Source: Micropterix aruncella (taxonomy: Eukaryota > Arthropoda > Insecta > Lepidoptera > Micropterigidae). Taken from it: a stretch of 64,000 nucleotides of DNA. This document shows positions 40,690 to 53,650 of the stretch, piece after piece. The stretch spans positions 26,765,833-26,829,832 of the forward strand of contig OX155960.1 in NCBI GenBank assembly GCA_944548615.1, given 5' to 3'. A program made the position numbers and the translations under genes. Under the pieces are notes generated by a model, which was given only the letters and a program-made list of their open reading frames with translations, was not told where the DNA came from and did not search any database. Each line of letters opens with the position of its first letter. The stretch's first letter is position 1.

Positions 40690-41570
40690 CCGTGGTCATT
40701 TCAGAAGGCTTACAATCCGCACCTTCCATCTCTATACGTTTTAGAAAACAATAAATTGATCATAAAAAACCTAGCTCAGCTGCCGATACAATCAGATAGG
40801 TTACCCATAAACATTTTACCAGGGGGAGAAATAATCTGATTCTTCCTCGTCCAAATCTAGAACTTTTTAAAAGGGATCCGAACTACGTCAGAATTATATG
40901 CTACCCTCTAGTGTCAAATAAATATGCCGCCAAGGAAAAATGCCCTAATTTAAAAATAAACTCAAATTATATCTCATTGAAAGAGAATTGTACGACATTA
41001 ACGATCTCTCAAAACTGTATGCATCTCGACTATATCTCTTTCTGTAATAGGTTTTTAATCGATTTTCTATTTTTATTTGCAATATTTAATCACTAAGACA
41101 TTTTATTTTATTTTTTGACAATCGTCCCATTGTTCTTTTTGACATTACATACATTTTATACAAAAAAAAACTAAATATTATCGGTATTTTAAAGAATTAA
41201 TTATGTTCATTATAACCTTCTTTTTTTCCATTAAATTATTCATTATATTCAATGTAATGGAATCACTACTTATTGAGTTAATTTCTACAGATTTTCTCTA
41301 TATCTTACATCTCTATATCTTACTTTCTACATATCTTACGTGTTTTTATCTGGTAAACTAAATGGTGAGACTCGATTTAATTCTACAATAATACCTTCTT
41401 TTTTCTTACGAGTAACCTTTTTATGTTTTGATTATTATTAGAAGAATTTGATCATTAATGAAGAATTCAATTATATCACAGCCAAATTTAAATGTAATAC
41501 AACTATGTCTATACTATGTATTAGTTTTTAGGACAATACATTATTTGATTTGATTTAATTTGATTTGACG
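40690..41570 (+). mobile_element. LINE 3' fragment: ORF2 C-terminus and UTR
   Basis: Frames give HFTRGRNNLILPRPNL, ELFKRDPNYVRI and YISLKENCTTL, the conserved C-terminal PRPNLELFK.DP.Y block of the same LINE type as 16039. The end near 41545-41570 is a TTTGATTTGAT-type tail. Confidence 0.7.
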
Positions 41571-42954
41571 CTATCGTGAATGGTCCTGCGTGTTTTTAAA
41601 TCTATGAACATCATTTTTACAAAATGAGTGTAATCAATAGGCTCTTTAGACCCTTAGCTACATATCTGTATATTGTATAGATTACACTTAAATAATTCGA
41701 AATATTGCTGCAAAGGTGCGAAATGATGTTCGTTTTTACCGGGGCCGATCCTTAAGAACAAGCTAACTACAAAAGAAAAATTAAAATCTTTAGAACGTAA
41801 GTACCTATATCTATTTGACTCGCTTTTAATGTTTTATTTTCGGTCGATCAAGTATCCTATACCTCAAGTTTGGGGTCGATATTCGCTAGATTTACAAAAT
41901 GAGGTAAATAACTTGCAGCGAGCACTTGGACTTAAATAAAACTAGCTCTTATGCAAATCGCTGTAATCAAGCCGAGATATATCCGCCGGAAATCTGTCGT
42001 TTATTATAGACAATTAATCATTCGAACCTGTATCTTGAGAGGTTAATGCCATGCTAGAGTGATCGGCTCGAATACTTCCCCATACTTCGCTCATGTTTTG
42101 CTGTGTTTGTAATTACAGTATTTCGTATCGGTGAAGTGTCCGAAAAGGAAGATCAACGAAGAATCGAGAAAAATAACAGTACGAAAAGGACGTCAAGAAG
42201 TATATTTATAATGTATTAAAAATAGCAATGCAGTCTCCTTGTTTCAGGACGCATGGGAATATAACCTATTGTTTAAGCCAAGTGATTGTCACCGAGAATA
42301 ACCAATATCCATATAAACTATAAAACTGTCGCGGTTATTTAACATATTAATTGACAGAAAAACGTATTGTTTCCGCGTGGACCTAGACGATAGTTTTCCC
42401 TTCGATTCGACAAAGTTTCGATTTAATTCGTTAGATTCTTGTACCTAAGGCAATATCCTTATTTGTCTCAGGCAGCATCATTTTTTGGAATGGTCGACTA
42501 ACACTCCCTTCAGCTGAGAAGAGATTTGTTGTTGGCGCTGCAGTTCTCTCTCTATCTCTCTCTCTCTCTCTCTCTCTCCAAACTTCTCAGAGGGGTTGTG
42601 GATAAACCGGTGGATAAACAGTTTTTTAGGGAAGGTGAATCTGTATCTCCCTGACCACTATTCCCGGGCTCGGACTCACAACTTATTCTCATTACCTAAA
42701 GCGTAAGTCTCCGTAAAGTGGGTATGCTGCCACGATCAAGATTATCGTGGAAACGAATAATAGTTACATTTGATCTCTTATTTTTCCATACATTATACAT
42801 CTAGTTCTCCTCTGATTATTTTAACACTGCAAACGTTGACCTGTCTCAGTTTTCTTTGTCCGGGTTGTGTTCGGTTTCCCAGGACACCTTGGCGATATAT
42901 AATTAGCGTCGCTGTAGGAGAAATAGCCGATTGGGGGTGGCGTCATTCCATCTG
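41571..42954. other. no recognised gene; CT microsatellite at 42544-42578
   Basis: Apart from a TCTCTC run at 42544-42578 nothing stands out. No coding similarity. Confidence 0.5.
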
Positions 42955-43070
42955 ACTAACCTTGGCTAAGCCAGACAGAATGACAGTCATCAATTGTTTA
43001 CACATACTTCATAGTTTTTTTTTGTATCAGACCGACTTGTTCTGGATTGAAAATGTTCTCGCCGCAAAAT
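42955..43070 (+). repeat. dispersed repeat, plus copy
   Basis: GGCTAAGCCAGACAGAATG ... ATTGTTTACACA ... TGTTCTGGATTGAAAATGTTC appears reversed at 45300-45420 with small changes. The 2.3 kb between the copies holds unrelated repeats. Confidence 0.65.
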
Positions 43071-43654
43071 CTTTTAACGTTTTAATTTGTGAAGTAAAAC
43101 TCGCCCGTACCGTTTCGAACGTGAAACCGTCGAGCGGGAAATCGGCGTGAATCGACGGCCTTGAGAAAAACGTCCATAAGTTATAAACCACTATACGGAT
43201 CATAAAAAGAAGAACTGTAAAATGGTCGCATTGTATATGATTTTTTTTAATTGCCCATTAGACATTTTGCCGTAGGTAGGCGATCGTCCCGAGCGGGACG
43301 TTACACATTGGAGGGGCACAATCTCCTGCATATACCTAATATCACACTAGCATCTGCACTAGACGCACCCAAACACTCAAATGAATATCAGGTTTTTAAC
43401 TGAGTGCGTCTTCAATAGATATTACCCTTTTGCATCTGCTAACCCCTCTAGTGTATTTTAATGCGCTATATTATCCTGCATTATGGGTGAAATAAATTAT
43501 TATAATAAGGTAATCCTAAGAGCTGAGATTAAATAAAAACTACGAGATATACGAGATAAACAATTCCAGGAAACATTTTTGAAGCCTTACCTTGTTATTA
43601 GTGTTTAATCTTTAATATGTTGTAAATACATATATAGTGTAATTTATTACTAAT

Positions 43655-43795
43655 CTCATCTAATAAACCTTTTTTTAATGTGACATCTCGCAATCTAAAG
43701 TCGTAAATCGCACATCTAGGCACAGGCGTAGGCCTAGTTAAATGTATGGGGTACCTCGAGGTACATTTGATTGGGATGAATCAATTTGGCTTTTT
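43655..43795 (+). mobile_element. LINE 3' end (AGGCGTAGGCCTAGTTAAATG family)
   Basis: TAATAAACCTTTT ... GCACAGGCGTAGGCCTAGTT ... TTGATTGGGATGAATCAA matches the reverse complement of 47640-47760. No ORF. Confidence 0.65.
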
Positions 43796-43796
43796 A

Positions 43797-44195
43797 CATG
43801 ACTGCCCAACAAAAAAAGGATGTAATGTGTTCAGGTTTCATCTATGTATGTTTTCCGTTTCGTTATTCCTCGATAACTTCTAAACGCTTCAACCGATTTA
43901 GAAGTGTGTAGTATTATTAGAATCGTTATGTCATCCCGAGTGTCATAGGGTACAATAACTGTCCAAATATCAAGTAAGTAGTCGTATAAATGTCCAAATG
44001 TCAATCAATTAACACAAATTTATCTTGTTTAGTGTCAAATGAAAGGTCTGGATAAGTACATTCAGAAGATATACATGTATCTATGTATATGGATAAATAC
44101 ATACACCAAAAATATTTCATAAAAAAACCGTTATAAAAAAAATATAAATACAATAGTTCACTTTCTATAACGGCAGTCGTGTTTTTTATTCTTTT
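43797..44195 (+). repeat. uninterrupted copy of the 13.5/22.0-kb dispersed repeat
   Basis: ACTGCCCAACAAAAAAAGG to AACGGCAGTCGTGTTTTTT, about 400 bp with no ORF. The only copy in the window that is not split by another element, so it serves as the reference for 13537-13627, 22049-22295 and 24790-25330. Confidence 0.75.
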
Positions 44196-45299
44196 TAATA
44201 TATTTAGTTGTTATTTAAATTTAAATGTCATTTATGTTTTCTTGTGTAAACTTAGCTGAAATATAAGATTTAATATGAAGTATAAATATAATATGAAATA
44301 CATTAAAAAATATATATAGTATAGAAGTTGATACTTAGAATTTAATTGACGTTAACGGATGTTATATGGATATATACCTACAAATTAAATTATAACTATC
44401 TAGTTTCTTACTAGACATGAAGCACCTTTTCACACGCTACTGTTAGAGACATTTTGAAATGTTGCGGAATCTTATCGTATCGCTCGATGCAGTAATCAAC
44501 CGTCCTCCTCACAATTGCAACTTTTCGCGTGCTGGATGATTCACAGATATCGCAATGTCACAGCGATTCGTTTCGCTGACACTCCATGATAATGAAATAA
44601 CCACATTATGCAGTCGTCTTTCAAAAATAAGCTGTCAGTGACCCGTCCCGTTTTGTCTACATAGCCAAATAGAATAATTAGTTATCTGTTTGCAAATTGT
44701 TTGCCTTGCGAATTGCAATAATGCCAGACAAGTATGTTAAGAAACATTGTAGATATGGCTGGCATTGCAAAGGTGTAGACTGAATGCATGAATGAAACTT
44801 CATTGAACTTACTTAAAATTAAAATGCACAACTTGGCGGACTTGCGGACAACTTTACGGCCATCACTTACAGTCAACCAAAGTGGTAGACGATATTTTAT
44901 AGCATCAATAAAGATAAAGCTAATACTAAAGATAATCAATTAATCGATCAGCAATAGTAAATACGTGCATAAGGGTTTTGGTTTCAATTTCTATGTAGTT
45001 GATATTTGTACAGTATTTATAATGTCAGGGAAAATAATAAATGAAATCACGTAAACACTCTTTGGATTCGATTTTTCCAGAAAAGTTCGCTGATAGAGCA
45101 GTAGACGAAATAAATATTTTGGATTCAGCTTAACTTTATAAAAGCGTTCAGTCTTTTTTCCTTTTTTGTCTTGCAACCTCAAATTGATGGTTAAACAATG
45201 TTGTTGGTTGAACATTGTTGTATGCAGTCAAATAATGTTGTGCGGTCGAACAATGTTGTATTTTACTGCCTTTGTGAGTAGATAATTTATATCTGGGTA
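44196..45299. other. no recognised feature
   Basis: AT-rich; short repeats of AACAATGTTG at 45195-45265. No coding similarity seen. Confidence 0.4.
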
Positions 45300-45420
45300 T
45301 TGCGCGGAGAACATTTTCAATCCAGAACAATTTGCTCTAGTATAGAAATCTATTATATAAAGAGTGTGTAAACAATGGATTACCGACATTCTGCCTGGCT
45401 TAGCCACTGTTAGTTAGATT
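45300..45420 (-). repeat. dispersed repeat, minus copy
   Basis: Reverse complement of 42955-43070 at roughly 85%. Confidence 0.65.
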
Positions 45421-46124
45421 TATGATTATGCCGCTTTATGCTCAACTGATAGTTTTATGCTGAAAAGTGACAATCCTTCATTTTATTTTCCGCTCTAATA
45501 TTTTGGACTGTCTCGCTCGCATGAACTTATTCCGATTTTAGTTCGCGAAGAAACGCAATCGCCCCAATACATTTTGTATACAAGTCAAGCTTGTCGATCT
45601 TTCAGAGATGGAATTGCATAATATACGTTTGTTCAATATAGACAAGGAAGGACATTGGAAAGACGTTGGTTGGCATGGCAAAATGAGGCAAAGAAGTCTC
45701 GAAAAATATGTACTGATGGCCTATCTACATGTTTCTATTGAGAACCATAGCGTGTGAAGAATGAAACAAATGTGTTTAGTAGACAACGACACGCTACCGT
45801 TCAGAAATGGAAATTATCGCAATTTCTTAATATGAAGGTGTCTGTCTGTGCCAGCCTCCGCGCATGCGCAGATAGCGATATTAGCTTTTTTCTATACACA
45901 CGGATCTTACTGGAATTTTTCTTGCCTGCATGGGAGTATTGCTGCAGCAATGCAACATTTATTACATAAGTAGAGTGTGTAAATGAGAGACCTAAAGCCT
46001 TACCACTTTGTATTCGCGCCCGGTATTTACATCCATGCATGATCACTCGCAACACGGTATTATACCAGACAGTAATGTAACTTAGAACAAAATTGAGATC
46101 GAAGCGAGGTATGTCACAAGTCCT
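45421..46124. other. mostly unassigned; half of a 48.6-kb-type MITE
   Basis: GATTTTAGTTCGCGAAGAAACGC at 45533 matches one end of the MITE at 48630-48932. A 110-codon minus-strand frame at 45801-46133 has no recognisable motif. Confidence 0.4.
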
Positions 46125-46738
46125 AGGGAACATTCAAGTATTACGTAACGCAATTTGGGGGGAAGGGGGGTATTGTAAAACGTTACGATGCATTACAGGG
46201 GCTGGAGAGGGGTTCGAACAACGCGTTACGTAACATTGTTTTTATTTTATTTCAAGAGTTTATTAGTAAAAAAAGCTAAAATAGAAGAATGCATAAGAAG
46301 AACAACGGTGGATAAAACCAAAAAGGTATGTAAGGACAGGGCCAAGTTAGGAAAACGGCATAATTTAATGTAAGATTAGTAGTAAAAGTTTATTAAGGAC
46401 AAATTTGAGCCCATTTTAACATATTTTAAACTCAAGCAAATGTTTATTACATTATGTGTGATTGTTTATAACAATATGAATAAATAAAATAAACAATATA
46501 TACATGTATTGCGAGTTAGAAATCTCATGTTTTATTTATTATACCGCTAATGCGATTAAAACAATAACAAAGGTATTTTAGAGACTTTCCGGTACTTTGC
46601 GCAAAATAATTGTGACTTTTAGGTAAAAACGGTTTAGGGAGGGGGGGGTACAGAAAAACGTTACGGTACGTTACATGGGGGGGGGGGGGAGGGAGGGTCA
46701 AATCTTATAAAATTGCATTACGTAATACTTAAACGCCC
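46125..46738. mobile_element. DNA element with CAAGTATTACGTAACGCAAT ends
   Basis: Left TTCAAGTATTACGTAACGC and right, reversed, TTTAAGTATTACGTAATGC, each followed inward by G-rich sequence and AACGTTACG words (G13 at 46677-46689). About 614 bp; a short plus-strand frame (46188-46373) has no recognised domain. Confidence 0.7.
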
Positions 46739-47639
46739 CCGAAGGGCTCGCATATGGCCACCACATGTTACTATTACTACTTCGCCGACGCAGATGTTCA
46801 AACGTTTGAAAAATTCGTTAACCTTCGCCCGCGCGTAACGCGAACCAAAGGCGTTCGCCGAAACGAACTCCTCTGCTCACTTCCCTCGCTCCCTATCCCC
46901 GCAACGCCCTGTCGCTCGAGAGTTCGTCTACAGTTCTTTTGGTATACTGTGCCCGTAAGGCGAGTGTCTCAACAATCCCGCCTATATTTGCCATTCGCCA
47001 AATTTAATAATGAAACCGATTGATTTAGGCTAATTGCTATCTGGCAATCTAATGCGTATTGGATATAAGTTTTCGGTTTGTGTATTTATAATCCAATTAT
47101 GAAGAATGTGAAAGTTGGTCTGTTTAACGGTCGACTCGTTTGAACGTGCCAGTTTATATGGTGAAACATAATAATACTATAATAAGGGCCTATATTTATG
47201 AGCGTTTTAAGATTAGTAGTTTTATATTAAAAATCGGCACTTTTGTAAAGTTCTCGTCATTCTAATAAAAGTCGCACTAAATTGCCCGATATTTTGAATG
47301 TGTTATTTCTAATTTGAATAGAATCATCATTAAGAACACTCAGAATGCATTATAATATCCTCTCTGTTTGTTTGCCCTGGGTATTACCGAAAATACAATT
47401 AAGTTCGTATTAGTGGATGATACCGCGTGGTACGATGCTAATGGCATTTTCGTTTACCTATTAAATATTAATACGCACACGTCTATGAATTCGTTTAAAA
47501 CCGGACCATCAAATTGGTATTTAATTGGAGTGTTTTTGTGCTGTCGATCTTTTATGGGGTTTCGCTTCTTTATTTCTATATATTTATTTATTGCATATTG
47601 TATAATTCAACTTCGATTACACTATAAAAAAATATGACA
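46739..47639. other. no recognised feature
   Basis: GC-richer at 46790-46960 without recognisable coding, then AT-rich. Nothing supported. Confidence 0.4.
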
Positions 47640-47760
47640 AATTAAACGAAATCGACAGATTGGTTCAACCCAATCCCATGCAAGCCGAGGAACGTCACAC
47701 ATTTAACTAGGCTTACGCCTGTACCTAAACGTGCGATATACGACTTATTTTAGATAGCGA
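47640..47760 (-). mobile_element. LINE 3' end, minus copy
   Basis: Reverse complement of 43655-43795, including TTAACTAGGCTTACGCCTG. Confidence 0.65.
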
Positions 47761-47981
47761 GCTGACATATTATAAATAAAGTTTATTAGTTGGGATTTGT
47801 AATAAAGTGATATCATGTAAACATTAAAAAAAGACAATATATTTTACTACCTTATTAAAGATTAAATTTTAATAATAATAACAACAACGACAATAATAAT
47901 AATGACATAATAATAATAATCATTAAGGTGGTTTGCATCCTACATAATAAACCGCAGCTAGGTGTCGTCGTATGACAGGTG

Positions 47982-48160
47982 TTATACGTTCAATCTGGCA
48001 TCAGTTCAGTCCGCGACCTTGGACTGATGGACTAATAGAAATTATTAAAATGTTTGAAAATCCATCAGTTCAGTCCGTCAGTCAACGCAATAAACGATCA
48101 GTTTCCTGTCAGTCTGAACAAGGTCGGGGACTAAACTGGTGCCAGATTGAACGTGTAATG
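47982..48160. mobile_element. 179-bp MITE
   Basis: ACGTTCAATCTGGCATCAGTT on the left and, reversed, ACGTTCAATCTGGCACCAGT on the right give ~40-bp inverted ends (AGTCCGCGACCTTG/AGTCCCCGACCTTG). No ORF. A C13 run follows at 48204-48216. Confidence 0.75.
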
Positions 48161-48629
48161 GGGCTACAAGTCTTACTTCATCTCAGTTTCTTCAGCCCCC
48201 CCACCCCCCCCCCCCCAGGGATCGCCCTTTGCCCCTTTATTATTAAATATGGTTATTAATTACGTTTCTGAATGTTTTTCTAGTTGTCAACATATCGTTT
48301 TGCAGATGACCTAAAGATTTATTTGATGATTAAAACCCCAGAATCTCGATAGAATTTACGACTATAATGTCTCTGAAATTAACTGGCATTAAATGTTTCG
48401 AAATGTCACAAGATACCTTTTACTCGAAAAACTAAGAAAATTGACTATTCTTATTATTCCACTATGATCTCCATAGTCATGGGAAATACTTGATTTAGGA
48501 CTATAACCTCAACAGTATATATCTGGAAAAGCCTACAAAATGCTAGGTTTTATCCAACGACCTTGCACACCAATTAGGGATGTGCACGTTCTCCAAACGG
48601 TATAGTTTATTTATGTTCTCAGTATTATA

Positions 48630-48932
48630 GTAGGCCCGATTGCGTTTCTTTGTGAACTAAAACTAAAATTAGCCCACGCGAACGAGACAGAGCAATACGT
48701 TAGAGCGGAAAATGAAACGAACGATCGTCGATAAATACTACCTGTCGAACTTATACTCGTCCGAATAAATTCTAGCATATTTCGTGCGGTGTAAGATTCA
48801 GATGCTTTGACCATGGCGGGCAGTTTTAATGCGAAAACGTGACAACTGGTCATCTCAGATTCCACACTGCCTTGTCTCGTTCACACGGACTAATTTCCGA
48901 TTTTAGTTCACGAAGAAACGCAATCGAGCCCA
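48630..48932. mobile_element. 303-bp MITE with ~65-bp inverted ends
   Basis: GGCCCGATTGCGTTTCTTTG and, reversed, GGGCTCGATTGCGTTTCTTC, both continuing TGAACTAAAA and CGAACGAGACA. One arm recurs alone at about 45490-45570. Confidence 0.8.
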
Positions 48933-49671
48933 TTTGTTTCTATAATATGATCACCGAATTTAAATTTGTGTATTTATCTATTTAAATGATGCTATATTTA
49001 AAATCGTGGTCAAATATCAAGAGTGTTTTTTCTATAACGATACGAGGCGATACGACTTAACTTTCTTTAATCGCGATTATGACGAAAATCCTAAAATTTC
49101 AAGTACGGTTACAACATGGGACAGTTAACCAGTATGCTTATATAGCAGTGCAAATAAATATTTTATTAGAAATCGCTGCTCTAACCTAGGCTGAAATGGC
49201 AGAGTGTAATTCTGTTTTCTTGCAGTGTTATTCTGTGATCTTATACTTGTTATAGTGTAGCTTTTATATATCGTATATCTAGTATTTTAGCTATAGTATC
49301 TCTAGCTAGTATTTATCGGGTAGGTGAACGCTTGAGTACTGCCACGTGATGTTATAAAAATCGGCTGCCTGTAAGATAATTGTCGTTAGACATTAAGGTG
49401 GGCTGTTACCATAGGGGGTATAAAGGATAAAAAAATACTAACCGCGCATCAGGTTACACCAGTCACAGCACAGTCACGACCCACAACCACAGTCGCAAAC
49501 AATCCGATCAATTGAATTGTAGTTGATGTAAACGGTGAAGAGAAGTAGCTACGCACAAGTTGTATAGACTCGGTGCGCGATCAACTATATTTACAAGGGA
49601 ACTTCAGGAAGTTTTGACAAAAAATGGTATGTCAAATCCATGAAATTTTAAATAACTACTTCTGTCGAGAT
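48933..49671. other. no recognised gene
   Basis: 49440-49620 (CAGTCACAGCACAGTCACGACC onwards) is less AT-rich and could be untranslated or TE sequence; no coding match found. Confidence 0.35.
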
Positions 49672-50258
49672 AGGGAGCTAATGGGCCCTTGCTGAGTTGG
49701 CCACGAAGACCCATTTGTTCAGGGTCGGTCACACTCACGGGTATACACACATCCGGCGGCCTCCACGCATGAAGCGCGAGCCCGGGTAGGACTCTGGCCT
49801 TAGTGCTAGTTTCCCCTAGGAGTCAAGCTTCTGGCGCTTCTGGAAGGTCTGCGCACCGTGCGGCGCAAGCCAATCGATTGTGCATTTTGACTAACAGTCG
49901 GGGGAGTCTGGAAACAGTACTGTTTCCTATAGAGCGGGGGTGGTTGCTGACCTTACGGCGACTGCTCTTGGAACGACCAATAGGTTACCCGATTCCGGGT
50001 AGCAGCCGGATAAAGGGCGCCGTGGTCCGCGATAGATTCGGAAAACGCCGTATCACCGCTTCGTAAGGGAGAGGACTGCGCAAGCGATCTCGAACCCATA
50101 ACCATTCGGAAAACCGGAGTAATCTGTTTGCAACTGGTAGTAAGGGCGCGAGTGTCGGCCCGCTGTGTGACTAACCTGGCTATCTCGCGGTAAGGTGTTG
50201 ATCTCTTACGGGCATGTGGCGGAGCTTGACGGTGGACTGTGTTTGTCTTCTGCGCTCA
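49672..50258 (+). repeat. copy 4 of the seven-locus family (first unit of a dimer)
   Basis: Starts AGGGAGCTAATGGGCCC, runs through CACCGTGCGGCGCAAGCC, AGAGCGGGGGTGGTTGC and CTCGCGGTAAGGTGTTG. The next unit begins 587 bp later with the same words. Confidence 0.9.
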
Positions 50259-51015
50259 AGGGAGCTAACGGGCCCATGATGGGTTGGCCACGAAGACTCA
50301 TGTGTTCAGGGTCGGTCTAACTCACGGGTCAACACCCATTCGACGGCCTCCACGCACGGGGTGCGAACCTGGGTAGGACTCTGGCCCTGGTCAGTTTCCC
50401 CTGAGAATCAAACCTCTGGCGCTCCTGGACGGTCTGCGCACCGTGCGGCGCAAGCCAATCGATTGTGCTCTCCGACTAACAGTCGGGGGAGTCTGGAAGC
50501 TGTATTGTTTCCTATAGAGCGGGGGTGGTTGCGTACCTTACGGCGACTGCTCTTGAAACGACCATCGGCCATCCGATCCCAGTTCAGAGTCGGGCAAAGG
50601 ACGCCATGGTCTGCGATAGATTCGGTATTCACCGCTTCGCAAGGGAGAGGACCGCGCAAGCGACCTTGAACTCGGAACCAATCGAGAGACCGGAGAAATC
50701 TGGTCACAATTCGTAGTAAGGGCGCGAGTGTCGCCCGCCAGGTAGCATTCCTGGCTATCTCGCGGTAAGGCGTTGGTCTCTTACGGGTTGTCCCGTAGCT
50801 AGACGTTGGATTGTTTTGTCCAAAGTCTTCTACGCTCACTGCAGGTCGATAGAACGACTAATCGTTAAAACGTCCTGTGGTGACGGGCTCGCCCGTTGTA
50901 GTCGACAACTCAATATGTCTTCTGCGCTCACCTCACGGGAGACAGAACGATACATTTTGTTAAAACTTCCCAAGGTGACGGGTTCGCCCGTTGTAGTTGA
51001 CAGCTCTAGTTGTCG
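50259..51015 (+). repeat. copy 5 of the seven-locus family (second unit of the dimer)
   Basis: Starts AGGGAGCTAACGGGCCC. Its 3' end GGTGACGGGCTCGCCCGTTGTAGT is duplicated (50878 and 50974). Open frames on both strands match between units only because the DNA does. Confidence 0.9.
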
Positions 51016-52077
51016 GGATAGTAGAATGCTAGAATCGACTAATATGATTATTTCAGTAAATCTTCATTTTCTGTCCGATGTGTTACGAAGCATATCAAAC
51101 CTTTCCGGTATCGACAATAAATAGGTTTCTCACCGAATCAAAATGATCCATATATTTGGAAAAAAGGCTTCAATGGCGGCCAAAAGTTGTAAAATGAAAT
51201 GGTCTTTTCTCTAGTTGTATTTTCTAATTCAATCCGTTATTTTTTATTCAAGCCCTTCGCTGCACCAAATGAAAGCCACGTTAATCAGCCACTGTGTAAC
51301 CATTTTTTTCTCAAAGCTTTCTTAGTGACCTTTTATATACGTACATATACAGCGACCACGGGACGAAAACGGCCCTACAAATAGAATAAAAGGCCGACCC
51401 GCTGAATGGATCACTTAAAGCATTGCTGAGTCACAAATCCGTTCAATGAGCTTCCTCATCAAGTGGACGGCGTCTTTGTTTTGTTTATTGTGCCTAGAGG
51501 ACAGGACGAATCCTGCGATGTCGATTCGGCGCTCGAGAAAAGGAAGAAGGAAAGGTTCACAGGAAGAATATTGTTATTATCAACAGCTTGGGTTGTCAAC
51601 TTCAACGGGTTAACCCGTCAGCTCAGTAAGTTTTAAAGAAAATGATCTAGAGGTGAGCGTGAGGTGAGCGTGTTAGCATATTTCATTCGTTAATCGAGAA
51701 CTTGGGAGTTTTTGAAGTGATTTTGGTCACATAATTAATCGTTTTAGCTTCGTTTGACTTTAGTCATCGTAATCACCATATATATTTATTTGAAGTCTAT
51801 TGGATAATTAATATAAAATTGGATAATTGACTACGAAAAAAGCAGATTTCGAAAGCGCGATTTCTACATAACGCCCGAAGACTCAATTTTGAAGTAAAAT
51901 TACACAAATTATTATTACTAGGTAAGAAGGTAAGAAATATTAATTTGAAGGAACATATCCTGAAATTTAAAACGTATTAAGAAAAGTTCGATTTTAAAAT
52001 CATTAACTTGCATTTTTATCACGCCTAAGAAAGTCAAAAATCTAGAAATTACCCAACACTTCCATCGATCTGATCGA
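51016..52077. other. no recognised feature
   Basis: AT-rich; palindrome GGGTTAACCC at 51609. No coding similarity seen. Confidence 0.4.
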
Positions 52078-52558
52078 CCTCACTGCCGGCGTACCCCAGG
52101 TAGGAGTCCTTTCCCCTCTTCTTTTCTCTATATTTATTACCTTAACCTTAACACCTCATATCACCTTTACGCTGATGATCTACAAGTTCATATCCACACA
52201 AAACCGGACGATATTGACTCTGCCTTACTTGATATGAACTTGGCTCTTGCCCATATATCTTCTTGGGCTAAAAGTCATGGCAATGTCTTAAATCCTACTA
52301 AGACCCAATCGATTGTAATTGGCGGTTAACAATTATTGTCTCCTATTTCTCTGTCATCTTTACTTCAAGTAGAAATCGAAGGCAACGTCATTGGGTATTC
52401 TAAAGTCGTAAAGAATTTAGGCATACTCGTGGACGAGACATTTTCTTGGCAAGCACAATTTAACGAAGTAAGCAGGCGAATATATAATGGCTTTCATAGC
52501 CTTCGAAGGTTGCAGAGAACCCTCCCTGTAAGCTCTAAGCAAACCATAGCTCAGAGTC
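52078..52558 (+). pseudogene. Jockey-like RT fragment
   Basis: Frames read LTAGVPQVGVLSPLLFSIFI, YHLYADDLQVHIHTKPDDID, ISSWAKSHGNVLNPTKTQSI, VVKNLGILVDETFSWQAQF and SLRRLQRTLPVSSKQTIAQSL. These are RT blocks 4-7 with YADD and the thumb of a Jockey/CR1-like element. Frameshifts and one stop are present. Family copy 6 abuts it directly at GCGCATCGTGCGGCG. Confidence 0.88.
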
Positions 52559-52559
52559 T

Positions 52560-53065
52560 AGCGCATCGTGCGGCGTTAGCAAATCGACTGTACATATCGG
52601 CGAATAACCTGGGGGGGGGGGGGGGGGGGGGGGGGAGGGGGATCTGGAAATATTCTTATACGTTTCATAAGAAGCTGCGGTGGTTAAAGACCTGACGTCA
52701 GCCGCTCTTTAAGCGACCCGTTGGTTACCAGATCCCGTGTGAAAGGCGGGCAAAGGGCGCTTTGTTCTGAGACATATTCAAACTGAATTACCGGACCACG
52801 CAATCGACCTCGAATCCGTGACCAGACCAGACAAACGAGACGGAGAAATCCGGACAAATCTGGTAGTGAGGGCGTGAGGTCAAGCTGCTGTGTTCACTTC
52901 CCAGTGCCTCGCGGTAAGGCATTGGACTCTCACGGGCGTGTTGGCGTAGCTAGACGGTGGACTGTGTTGTCCCTAAGTCTCTGCGTTCACCCTACGGTTT
53001 AAATAATGATTACATATCGTTATACCTTAATGGAGTGGCGGGTTCATCCGTTGCTACGGATGTTG
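52560..53065 (+). repeat. copy 6 of the seven-locus family
   Basis: Starts GCGCATCGTGCGGCG, contains a G25 run (52611-52635), then CCTGACGTCAGCCGC, GGGCAAAGGGCGC, GTGCCTCGCGGTAAGGC and AATGATTACATATCGTTATACC. Confidence 0.85.
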
Positions 53066-53320
53066 TTTTTTCCCTTACCTCTAATAATTGGGACGTCTCT
53101 TGCGTGTGTTCATGTTTGCTCCTATAGCTTGAACTTAAACGCCCTCGAGTGTGTCTATTTTATGAATTCTATAGTCAGACCACTCTACAGGCAAACACCG
53201 TAAGTAAATACGCGAGTGCTTTAATAAGCGGAAATGCATAAAACAAAGGAGAGATCCGGGCGCTGATCTGAAGCAGGAGAGATGCTACAGCGACTCAGGA
53301 ACATTCATTCACCCTCTATG
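53066..53320. other. no recognised feature
   Basis: Short unassigned stretch between repeat elements. Confidence 0.4.
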
Positions 53321-53650
53321 GACGGCTTGCACCAACCGGCCTGTTAACATCTGCTAATCGTCGGTTAACAATTTAACAGCCGGTTAAAACTTGATGTCTT
53401 TCGCCAACCATTTTCGTGAGTCGGTTATTTAACCACCGTTAGTTGCATCAGATGCCTCAACAGCGCTTTTTTGATCGTTGGAACACCATTTCTGCCAACT
53501 CCCAGCCAATCACAGCGCAGCGCGCAGCTGTCAAAATTGTTGCGAAATGTCTCGAACCTAACGGCCGATTAACGGACGCTAACCGGTGATCGTAGCTCGG
53601 TTAAGCAAATTAACTAACGTTAGCTTAACGGCGTGTGGTGCAAACGAATG
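53321..53650. mobile_element. MITE with GCTTGCACCAA-type ends and GGTTAA words
   Basis: GACGGCTTGCACCAACCGG on the left; GTGTGGTGCAAACG on the right is the reverse pattern. GGTTAA/TTAACC words repeat throughout. A related end (TTAACCGGTGTTAGTGCAAG) lies at 54704-54723, so the outer element may extend that far. Confidence 0.6.

Noticed and set aside
45801..46133. 110-codon minus-strand frame
   Set aside because: No recognisable domain, start context or neighbouring exon; length is within chance for this sequence.
50408..50839. 143-codon minus-strand frame
   Set aside because: Wholly inside a unit of the seven-locus repeat and not conserved as protein in the other units.
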